From: Clostridiales bacterium
GTDB lineage: Bacteria; Bacillota; Peptococcia; Peptococcales; Peptococcaceae
Direction: 5' to 3'
Assembly: GCA_003343815.1 (NCBI GenBank)
Contig: QAKL01000107.1
Location: 1-5,035, forward strand
Length of the DNA stretch: 5,035 nucleotides
Part shown: one piece after another, positions 1-5,035 of the stretch
Layout: the number at the start of each line of letters is the position of its first letter
Position numbering within the stretch: position 1 is the first letter of the stretch
Translations under genes and position numbers: made by a program
The notes under the pieces: model-generated
Database searches by the model: none
Told to the model about the DNA's origin: nothing
Seen by the model: the letters and a program-made list of their open reading frames with translations, nothing else

Positions 1-941
1 GAGAAAGTGTAGTCAACCATGATCGGCGTATCAGCGATTAAGGTTTTTAATTCGCCGAGCTTTTCTGAGATAAGCGCTTGATAATGGCTGTAGTCAGGCA
101 GTTTAACGCCTAAATAATCGGCGAAAACGTGCAAAGTATCGAGCATTTCTGTGTAATTGTAGCTCGTGGGCAGATAGAGATACTTTTGACCATAGGTTTG
201 CTTCAAATATTCCGCGCCGGGTAAAGCCGCGCGGCGAAAGACGATATTTAAAGAAGCGGCAGCCATCTCCTGATATTCGTCGTAGCTTTGACAGTCGTGG
301 ATCTCGCGCAGAAGAAAGCCGCCATTTTGCGCGAGGTCGTATAATTCACACTCTTTATCGGTTTGAATATTGTTGGCGATGAGATTGATATGCTTTTGTT
401 TAAGTTCTCGCTTGTGCCAGAGGGCATACATTTGCTTAGCTATCAATTCATCGGGTGTGAGTCCGCTTTTGCGCATGGTAGGCGTCATGTAGCAGTCGAT
501 GAAATCAATTGCAGGGAATTTTTTACGCAAAGTGCTATAAACGTAAGTCAAATCGCAGTTGATAAAATGATGGATACAGCTGGTGTATAAAAGTACTGCG
601 CGCGGAGTGTAATGAAGCTTAGACAAAATATCAGTGACGCCGTCGATGATCAAATCTTCCATGTTACCGTTTAAAACGGAGTCCTCCTGCACGAAAATGC
701 TGGAGAAACGATCCTGCTTGCCCATTTCGGCGGCGGTTAGGACTACACCGCGCAGGCAGCCCTGGGCGCAGACAAATATTTCGTGAGCTCCGGGAATAAG
801 CATCCCGGTATGGGCGATATTCCACGGACCGCGGCTGGCGGCGCTGTATTCGAGCGTATGGGCAAACGGCGCAGGGTACTCGGCCTCGCCAAAGGTCGTC
901 TGGGCGATCGAGCCGCTTTTTAAATCGATTTTTTTCAGCAT
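1..941 (-). CDS. Nitrogenase component 1-like protein (divergent Nfl-type), 3' end cut by the window
   Basis: This reading frame starts at ATG 941-939 and stays open to position 1, giving 313 residues without a stop; its C-terminus is outside the window. The start follows the TAA of the NifH-like gene by 2 nt, and its Shine-Dalgarno GAGGT (952-948) lies within that gene's last codons, so translation is probably coupled. It resembles the nitrogenase component 1 superfamily: a GPWNIAH stretch (residues 38-44), the cysteine motif FVCAQGCLRGV (56-66) and TSCIHHFINC (120-129), the last matching the position of the third P-cluster cysteine in NifD/NifK. Component 1 proteins receive electrons from a NifH-type Fe protein and reduce a bound substrate or cofactor. 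The visible cysteines (58, 62, 122, 129, 150) suggest an Fe-S cluster, but the CxxxC spacing is not that of NifD, NifK or ChlN/BchN. Substrate is unknown. Family placement is fairly sure; function is not. Confidence 0.8.
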   Translation of the reverse strand, partial: MLKKIDLKSGSIAQTTFGEAEYPAPFAHTLEYSAASRGPWNIAHTGMLIPGAHEIFVCAQGCLRGVVLTAAEMGKQDRFSSIFVQEDSVLNGNMEDLIIDGVTDILSKLHYTPRAVLLYTSCIHHFINCDLTYVYSTLRKKFPAIDFIDCYMTPTMRKSGLTPDELIAKQMYALWHKRELKQKHINLIANNIQTDKECELYDLAQNGGFLLREIHDCQSYDEYQEMAAASLNIVFRRAALPGAEYLKQTYGQKYLYLPTSYNYTEMLDTLHVFADYLGVKLPDYSHYQALISEKLGELKTLIADTPIMVDYTF

Positions 942-943
942 AG

Positions 944-1708
944 TTACACCTCGCTTTGACAGATGCGCAGGATTTCTTTGGCTAATTGGCGGTAGCTGTC
1001 TGCTTGGGGGCTGTGAGGGTTGGCCTCCAAGAGACATTTGTGCGCCTCCTCGGCTAAGGGTACTAATTCGCTGCGCTCGATGAAACCTACGATCGGGGCG
1101 TTAAAGTCGTTAGCTAATTCTGCGACTTTTTCGTTTTCGTGAGGAGTGTTGCGACGGTTTACAATGAATCCGCCCAAGGAAGCATAGCCGCGGTCGCGGA
1201 AATTGTTGATCGCGGTAGCAATATTAGCCGCGGCGTAGATCGCCATGTTTTCGCCGGAGGTGACGATAAAAATTTTATCGGCATAGCCTTGGCGCATCGG
1301 CATAGAGAAGCCGCCGCAGACGACATCGCCGGGGCAGTCGTAAAAAACCACATCGGGTTTGTAGAGATCATAAATGCCTTTTTCTGCGATTTTTTCTAAA
1401 GCGGTAATAATTCCGCGCCCGGCACAGCCGACACCTGGGGTAGGACCGCCGGACTCGATACAGATTACGCCGTTATAGCCTATATGGACGACATCGTTTA
1501 AAGAAATGTCGTTATTATTTTCTCGCATTAAACCTAAGACAGTCGCACCGGGTTTGTCGGCGTGGTATAAATTTAAAGTAGAATCGGCTTTGGGGTCGCA
1601 GCCTATCTGCATGACCCTTAAGCCAGCCTCTGCCAAAGCGGCGGAAATATTGCTCAAGGTAGTGGATTTGCCGATACCGCCTTTGCCGTAAATAGCAATT
1701 TTAATCAT
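944..1708 (-). CDS. NifH-like Fe protein (nitrogenase-like ATP-dependent reductase)
   Basis: This 254-residue protein is a homodimeric-type [4Fe-4S] ATPase that passes electrons one at a time, at the cost of ATP, to a component 1 partner. Visible motifs are the P-loop GKGGIGKST (8-16), switch I region DPKADST (38-44), the first cluster cysteine in GVGCAGRG (Cys95) and the second in [10 protein letters not shown] (Cys131). Arg98 sits where NifH Arg100, the ADP-ribosylation site, is found. All residues needed for an active Fe protein are therefore present. It is shorter at the C-terminus than NifH (usually 270-300 residues), as in nitrogenase-like relatives. ATG 1708-1706 is preceded by AGGAG (1721-1717) with an 8-nt spacer. 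It lies 27 nt after the HydE-like gene and 2 nt before its likely partner, the component 1-like gene. True nifH is unlikely, because no nifDK, nifE/N or nifB is seen and the partner is divergent. ChlL/BchL and CfbC are other relatives but the context does not fit them. Confidence 0.93.
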   Translation of the reverse strand: MIKIAIYGKGGIGKSTTLSNISAALAEAGLRVMQIGCDPKADSTLNLYHADKPGATVLGLMRENNNDISLNDVVHIGYNGVICIESGGPTPGVGCAGRGIITALEKIAEKGIYDLYKPDVVFYDCPGDVVCGGFSMPMRQGYADKIFIVTSGENMAIYAAANIATAINNFRDRGYASLGGFIVNRRNTPHENEKVAELANDFNAPIVGFIERSELVPLAEEAHKCLLEANPHSPQADSYRQLAKEILRICQSEV

Positions 1709-1735
1709 TATGCTTGCTCCTTTCGAAAGTTCATA

Positions 1736-2779
1736 TTATTCCTTGTAATCTCCGCGGACGGAGTAAAGAGTGTAGCCGATGTCCTCCATGTGGGCTTGGA
1801 GGACCTTGAGCTCCTCGCCGCCGTCCTCGCCGGTGACGGCTTTGTGATCGTAGAGAGCGTATTTTTTGCGGTTTTTAAAGGGAGAAATGTTTGGCATGAT
1901 GACATTGCAGCCGCATAATACTCCGCGCTTGCGCCCATCGGTGTCTAATGAACCCAAGGCGGTAGTCGCCGGCAGTAAAACTTCCGGCAGCATGATGCGA
2001 CATAATGAGAGCAAAAATAACGTCAAATCGACGCTGCCCGCGGGAAAATCGCGAAAGGGCGTCTGCGCGTGGGGGATAAACGGTCCCATGCCGATCATTT
2101 GCGGTTTAAAACGCGCCATATAGTCCATATCGGCAGCCAGGGTTTCGACAGTTTGATAGGGGGCGCCGATCATCGCACCGCAGCCTGTCTGATAGCCGAT
2201 ATCCTTTAAATCCTCCAGACATTTGAGGCGGTGGGAGAGGATCATTTCCGCAGGATGCATCTGGCGGTAATGGCTTTCGGTCGCGGTTTCGTGTCTCAAG
2301 AGATAGCGATTGGCGCCGGCGTCGAAAAAGGATTGGTAGGAGGCGCGCTCCTTTTCTCCGATTGACAGCGTAATCGCGCAATCGGGATAGTTTTGATGAA
2401 TGGCGCTGATGATTTCGACCATTTTTTCGTCGGTGTAGTAGGGATCCTCACCGCCTTGGAGGACGAAAGTACGAAATCCCCACTCATAGCCTGTCTCGCA
2501 GCAAGAGAGGATTTCCTCTAAGTTCATGCGGTAGCGGGAAAGCTCGGTATTACCGCGCCTGATACCGCAATAGTAGCAGTTGTTGCGGCAGTTATTGGTA
2601 TACTCGATGATGCCGCGGAAAAATATTTTATTGCCGAAATGAGAAACGGCGATTTCGCGGGCGGTATCGGCGGCAAACTGCGCGTCCTCCGCAGTGTGAG
2701 TTGAGATAAGAGTCTGCCAAGCATGAAGCGGCAGATTGTGTTCTTCTTTTAATTGGAGAATTAAATCTTTATTGTTCAT
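1736..2779 (-). CDS. HydE-like radical SAM enzyme
   Basis: This 347-residue protein closely resembles HydE, the radical SAM maturase that helps build the diiron subcluster of [FeFe]-hydrogenase. The radical SAM cluster motif CX3CX2C is at Cys64, Cys68 and Cys71 (TNNCRNNCYYCGIRR). Other stretches typical of HydE are LQGGEDPYY (107-115), YLLRHETA (159-166), GPFIPH (232-237), LPATTALG (269-276) and CNVIMPN (291-297). The C-terminal cysteines of the accessory cluster found in Thermotoga HydE are absent; that cluster is not essential in the family. ATG 2779-2777 has AAGGA (2793-2789) with a 9-nt spacer. Neighbours are an ABC ATPase upstream (32-nt gap) and a NifH-like gene downstream (27-nt gap), with no hydF, hydG or hydrogenase gene in the window. 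It may be an ordinary HydE placed here, or a paralogue with its own substrate. Related PylB and BioB are less likely given the motifs listed. Fold and family are confident; substrate is not. Confidence 0.9.
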   Translation of the reverse strand: MNNKDLILQLKEEHNLPLHAWQTLISTHTAEDAQFAADTAREIAVSHFGNKIFFRGIIEYTNNCRNNCYYCGIRRGNTELSRYRMNLEEILSCCETGYEWGFRTFVLQGGEDPYYTDEKMVEIISAIHQNYPDCAITLSIGEKERASYQSFFDAGANRYLLRHETATESHYRQMHPAEMILSHRLKCLEDLKDIGYQTGCGAMIGAPYQTVETLAADMDYMARFKPQMIGMGPFIPHAQTPFRDFPAGSVDLTLFLLSLCRIMLPEVLLPATTALGSLDTDGRKRGVLCGCNVIMPNISPFKNRKKYALYDHKAVTGEDGGEELKVLQAHMEDIGYTLYSVRGDYKE

Positions 2780-2811
2780 AAAAAGACTTCCTTTAGGTTT
2801 GAATTGTCGGA

Positions 2812-3873
2812 TTAATTAACGACGGCAAAGGTCGCTTTGACATTGACGCCTTTTAACAGGCTCAAACGGTGCACCAGATCCTCGATGACAGATTTTTGCG
2901 CCTTTAAGGTGACATTGATGATATAAACTTCGTCTGGCTTATAGGGCATGCCCATGCGTCCGATGAGGTGAGGACTCACTTGGTGCAGGATTTTATTGAT
3001 GGCCTCGGCTTGGTGAAAGTCGGTATTGATAATCGAAACGACGGCTAAGGCTTCCTCGTCAGGCTTGAGTGCGGATTTTACCGGCTCGTCTAAAATCGAA
3101 AGGGGAATCACGTCGGTAAACATCTGCCCCGGAGTTTCGATTTCGCCGATGACGGCTTTCACGCCGAAAGCTTTGGCGATATTTTCCTCGGTAATTAAGG
3201 TTTTGGTCGCGCCGAACTGGTAGTGACCGCCGTAGGAGAGAATCAAAGCTTTGTTGGAGCGCTGCAGAGCGTGGGCGGGGTAGTGGGTGTTAAAGAGGCA
3301 AATCATGCCCTCGCTCGCTAAAGAGGAAATCGTATCTAAAACCAAAAGCTGATTTTTGAAATCCAGATTGCTCTCCGGCTCGTCTAAAACTAAAATTTTC
3401 GCCTGCGTCGCCAAAGCGCGGGCGATCAAAACCATTTGCAACTCGCCGCCGCTTAGGCAGTTGCATTTTTTGCCTTTTAATTTGGTGATGTGCATACGCT
3501 CTAATAATTGGTCGACTAATTCGAGGTCGCTTTGTTTTGGCTTAGCGAAAGGATTTAAGTGGCTGCTGCGTCCTAAAAGCACCATTTCCTCGACGCTGTA
3601 GGCAGAGGAAACGCCTTTAGCCTGCGGTACATAGGCTATCTGCTGCCAAAGCTCCGCGGCGGAAAAATTGCGAATATCTGTGCCGTTTAGGTAGCTTGCG
3701 CCCTCATGCCAGCTTAATAATCCCATGATGCATTTGAGCATGGTGGTTTTACCGGCACCGTTGGGACCCAAGATAGCTAAAATATCGCCGTCTTTCACGG
3801 AAAAATTAATATCGGAAAAAAGCGTAGTGTTTTTGTGATAGCCGAATTTACCGTTTTTTACTTCTAATTTCAT
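2812..3873 (-). CDS. FecCD-type ABC importer ATPase with C-terminal TM1266-like domain
   Basis: This cytoplasmic ATPase powers the adjacent permease. Counted from ATG 3873, it has 353 residues: Walker A GPNGAGKTT (36-44), Q-loop Gln84 in AYVPQAKG, signature LSGGELQ (140-146), Walker B ILVLDEP (160-166) and H-loop His197, in the order of FecE/BtuD-type subunits. These usually end near residue 250-260. Here about 90 extra residues follow. Residues 274-350 (AVVSIINTDF to the end, including IGRMGMPYK and LKGVNVK) resemble the small ferredoxin-like TM1266 family, called the putative iron-only hydrogenase system regulator and related to the NikR C-terminal domain. By analogy with the sensor domains of MetN and ModC it may bind a ligand and adjust transport; that is inference. 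ATG 3873 overlaps the permease stop as ATGA and has GGGAGG (3888-3883) at a 9-nt spacer. A TTG at 3882 would start 9 nt earlier but directly abuts that site, so it was rejected. Confidence 0.9.
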   Translation of the reverse strand: MKLEVKNGKFGYHKNTTLFSDINFSVKDGDILAILGPNGAGKTTMLKCIMGLLSWHEGASYLNGTDIRNFSAAELWQQIAYVPQAKGVSSAYSVEEMVLLGRSSHLNPFAKPKQSDLELVDQLLERMHITKLKGKKCNCLSGGELQMVLIARALATQAKILVLDEPESNLDFKNQLLVLDTISSLASEGMICLFNTHYPAHALQRSNKALILSYGGHYQFGATKTLITEENIAKAFGVKAVIGEIETPGQMFTDVIPLSILDEPVKSALKPDEEALAVVSIINTDFHQAEAINKILHQVSPHLIGRMGMPYKPDEVYIINVTLKAQKSVIEDLVHRLSLLKGVNVKATFAVVN

Positions 3874-4889
3874 AATTGCCAACCTCCCGTGCGGCGCATG
3901 AGAATAATAAAGAACGGCGCGCCGATGATTGCAGTCAAAATGGAGATCGGTATTTCACTGGCCCACAGACTGCGAGCCAAGGTATCAACGATGACCATGA
4001 AGCCGGCACCCAAGGAAGCGCAGGCAGGAACTAAGGATAAATGATTATTGCCGAAGCGCATTCGGCAGATATGGGGGATCAGGAGTCCGACCCAGCCTAC
4101 CTGACCGCACATGGCGATGCAGGCACCGGTCATCATGGCCGCACAGAGGATGGTGATGAGGCGCAGGGCTTTGATATTGATCCCACTGGAGCGTGCCTCG
4201 TCATCACTGAGGGGTAAAATGTTTAAACGCCAACGTAAAAAATATAGGATAAGTGCGCCGATTAGGATAACCGGAGCGCCTATTTTCAAGGAAGGAAAAC
4301 CTGCCTGCTGTAAGGATCCCATCAGCCAGTAAGTGATTTCCGGCAGCTGGGAGTCGGTGTCGGCAGTGTATTTGACTAAAGAAACCAAAGCGCTGAATAA
4401 GGAGCCGATCATAATACCGCCCAAAATCATGCTAACCGTGCCGCGTTTTTGTCCGTCGGCAGCGATGTAGGTTAAGAAAACAGCGATTAAGCCGAATAAA
4501 AACGCACAAAATTGAATGGCTAAGAGTTTAAAACCAAGTAAAATGCCCAGCGCCGCTCCGAATGAAGCTCCGCTGGCGACGCCTAAAGTATCGGGCGTGG
4601 CTAAAGGATTAGCAAAAAGGCTTTGAAAAGCCAAGCCGGATAAAGATAAGCCTAAACCTACGACTAACGCTAACAGAATGCGCGGCAGGCGTAAGCTCCA
4701 GACGGTAGCGTAAGTATGAGGACTCACAGTAATATCGCCGTTAAAACGCGCAAACAAAGCGTTTACGACATCACTTGCTGAAAGATTCATTCTCCCGAAG
4801 CATAACGCCGCTAAAGCACAGACGATAGGAAAGAAGAACAAAAATATTTTACTTTTTACAGATAATTCACCGATTAGCGGTTTGGACAA
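3870..4889 (-). CDS. FecCD/BtuC-family ABC transporter permease
   Basis: This is the inner-membrane channel subunit of a type II importer; such systems take up iron-siderophores, haem, cobalamin or, in the MolB group, molybdate. The protein has 339 residues and about ten hydrophobic segments, the normal size and topology. Family motifs are RLPR (67-70), FQSLFANPLATPDTLG (88-103), GQVGWVGLLIPH (262-273), the region that contacts the ATPase, and EIPISILTAIIGAPFF (312-327). The chosen start is TTG 4889-4887, with a strong GGAGG (4902-4898) at an 8-nt spacer. A GTG at 4922 would add 11 residues, but it lies inside the terminator hairpin and has no ribosome binding site. Its TGA stop overlaps the ATPase start. 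It is the first gene after the attenuator leader, so the whole operon is probably controlled there. No substrate-binding protein gene is in the window, and substrate cannot be told from sequence; the operon suggests a metal complex or cofactor-like compound. Confidence 0.92.
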   Translation of the reverse strand: MSKPLIGELSVKSKIFLFFFPIVCALAALCFGRMNLSASDVVNALFARFNGDITVSPHTYATVWSLRLPRILLALVVGLGLSLSGLAFQSLFANPLATPDTLGVASGASFGAALGILLGFKLLAIQFCAFLFGLIAVFLTYIAADGQKRGTVSMILGGIMIGSLFSALVSLVKYTADTDSQLPEITYWLMGSLQQAGFPSLKIGAPVILIGALILYFLRWRLNILPLSDDEARSSGINIKALRLITILCAAMMTGACIAMCGQVGWVGLLIPHICRMRFGNNHLSLVPACASLGAGFMVIVDTLARSLWASEIPISILTAIIGAPFFIILMRRTGGWQL

Positions 4890-4897
4890 GAAAAACA

Positions 4898-4902
4898 CCT
4901 CC
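4898..4902 (-). promoter_or_regulatory. Ribosome binding site deciding the TTG start of the permease
   Basis: The minus strand reads GGAGG followed by an 8-nt spacer and TTG at 4889-4887. It is the best ribosome binding site near the 5' end of the permease frame and supports the rare TTG start over the upstream GTG. It begins 1 nt after the terminator U-tract (4904), so read-through transcripts expose it. Confidence 0.7.
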
Positions 4903-4903
4903 G

Positions 4904-4942
4904 AAAAAACAAAAGGCTGCACCTATTATTGCGGTGCAGCCT
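4904..4942 (-). terminator. Intrinsic terminator/attenuator before the permease gene
   Basis: On the minus strand, a perfect 10-bp inverted repeat AGGCTGCACC / GGTGCAGCCT (4942-4933 and 4923-4914) with a 9-nt loop is followed at once by four U, one G and six U (4914-4904). This is a classic Rho-independent terminator. It ends only 2 nt before the GGAGG of the permease gene, so in a transcript coming from the right it would stop RNA polymerase before the first gene. An overlapping alternative helix makes it a conditional terminator rather than simply the end of an upstream gene. Confidence 0.85.
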
Positions 4943-5021
4943 GGGATCTCAAATTGCGTTTTTCGCGCTATGAGCAAATGTCGGGGTAACAGGCTTTCAC
5001 CGCAAATGATTTTGGTGTCAG

Positions 5022-5027
5022 ATTGTA
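5022..5027 (-). promoter_or_regulatory. Possible -10 promoter element (TACAAT)
   Basis: Minus-strand TACAAT matches the sigma-70 consensus TATAAT at five of six positions. Transcription from it would begin near position 5015, about ten bases before the antiterminator arm, which fits a compact leader. The matching -35 box would lie past the right edge of the window and cannot be checked, so this could be chance. Confidence 0.3.
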
Positions 5028-5035
5028 TGAGAAAC

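Larger units (their letters stand above)
4890..5015 (-). promoter_or_regulatory. 5' leader with mutually exclusive antiterminator and terminator (riboswitch-like, class unknown)
   Basis: The minus-strand segment at 5005-4990 (TTGCGGTG, AA, AGCCTG) is complementary to 4943-4929 (CAGGCT, G, CACCGCAA): 8 + 6 base pairs with a 2x1 internal loop. That second arm is also the 5' half and loop of the terminator, so forming this helix prevents termination. The enclosed 46 nt (4989-4944) can form a small hairpin from CTCA (4974-4971) and TGAG (4951-4948) around a GCG/CGC pairing. The layout is that of a transcriptional riboswitch or protein-controlled attenuator. I compared it by eye with cobalamin, FMN, TPP, SAM-I, Moco and T-box leaders and found no convincing match. 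The ligand is unknown, though gene content suggests a metal, metal complex or cofactor. The right limit is set by a possible transcription start. Confidence 0.65.

Noticed and set aside
1139..1399. Plus-strand open frame of 86 codons opposite the NifH-like gene
   Set aside because: It is antisense to a clearly conserved gene, has no recognisable domain and no convincing ribosome binding site. The same holds for the other plus-strand frames at 363-590, 1506-1691, 1866-2123, 3026-3223, 3356-3601 and 4111-4332.
944..1708. Genuine nitrogenase nifH or chlL/bchL
   Set aside because: The partner component 1 protein lacks the NifD/NifK and ChlN/BchN cysteine pattern, and none of the accompanying nif or bch genes is present.
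1720..1729. 10-bp palindrome CTTTCGAAAG before the NifH-like gene
   Set aside because: It overlaps the ribosome binding site and could weakly fold, but a single short palindrome with no second copy or U-tract is not enough to call an operator or terminator.
1708..2724. Short minus-strand frames inside the HydE-like gene
   Set aside because: They overlap the conserved radical SAM coding frame out of register and encode low-complexity, unrecognisable sequences; they are shadows of the main gene.
4904..4942. Hairpin as merely the terminator of a gene upstream (to the right)
   Set aside because: No minus-strand coding region ends in 4943-5035, and the overlapping 14-bp alternative helix plus the position 2 nt before the ribosome binding site favour an attenuator.
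4914..4943. Resemblance of CAGGCTGCACCGCAA to the T-box antiterminator core
   Set aside because: It shares AGG, UG and ACCGC with the T-box consensus, but the conserved UGGN that pairs with the tRNA end is not intact, no Stem I or specifier loop is visible, and the downstream gene is not an aminoacyl-tRNA synthetase or amino acid gene.
4944..5005. Cobalamin riboswitch, suggested by GGTGAAAGCC followed by CCCCGACA
   Set aside because: The B12 box GCCACTG and the expected P3-P6 layout are missing, and the GGTGAAAGCCTG segment is fully used in the antiterminator helix. A degenerate variant cannot be excluded without a covariance model.

Overview
This window looks like a piece of the chromosome of a strictly anaerobic Bacillota. 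Negativicutes or Clostridia are plausible, but this is an inference from protein style, strong Shine-Dalgarno sites, a bacterial intrinsic terminator and gene content; no marker gene is present. All five supported genes lie on the minus strand and read from the right edge to the left edge as one tight operon. The gene order in the direction of transcription is: structured 5' leader with an attenuator (about 5015 to 4890), FecCD-type ABC permease (4889-3870), ABC ATPase with an extra C-terminal domain (3873-2812), HydE-like radical SAM enzyme (2779-1736), NifH-like Fe protein (1708-944) and the first 313 residues of a nitrogenase component 1-like protein (941 to beyond position 1). Gaps are -4, 32, 27 and 2 nt, each start has a clear ribosome binding site, and no internal terminator is visible.

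The leader carries a strong intrinsic terminator hairpin whose U-tract ends just before the permease ribosome binding site. A segment about 60 nt upstream is complementary to the 5' half of that terminator over 14 base pairs. Terminator and antiterminator are therefore mutually exclusive, as in a riboswitch or protein-controlled attenuator. I could not match the intervening sequence to a riboswitch class I know.

The transport half is a BtuC/FecD-type importer (siderophore, haem, cobalamin or oxyanion class). Its ATPase is fused to a ferredoxin-like domain resembling TM1266, the putative iron-only hydrogenase system regulator. The enzyme half combines a HydE-type radical SAM protein, an Fe protein with both cluster cysteines, and a divergent component 1 subunit that is not NifD, NifK, ChlN or BchN. 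Two independent links to [FeFe]-hydrogenase biology (HydE and the TM1266-like domain) thus sit inside a nitrogenase-like (Nfl-type) operon with a metal-chelate type importer.

My working model, which is inference only, is that a metal complex or tetrapyrrole-like compound is imported and then chemically remodelled by an ATP-driven Fe protein/component 1 pair, with the HydE-like enzyme making or trimming an organometallic ligand and the TM1266-like domain sensing the product to throttle import. A substrate-binding protein and a second component 1 subunit, if they exist, lie outside the window. No tRNA, rRNA, CRISPR array, insertion sequence or prophage gene was seen, and no stretch longer than about 115 bases lacks a gene.
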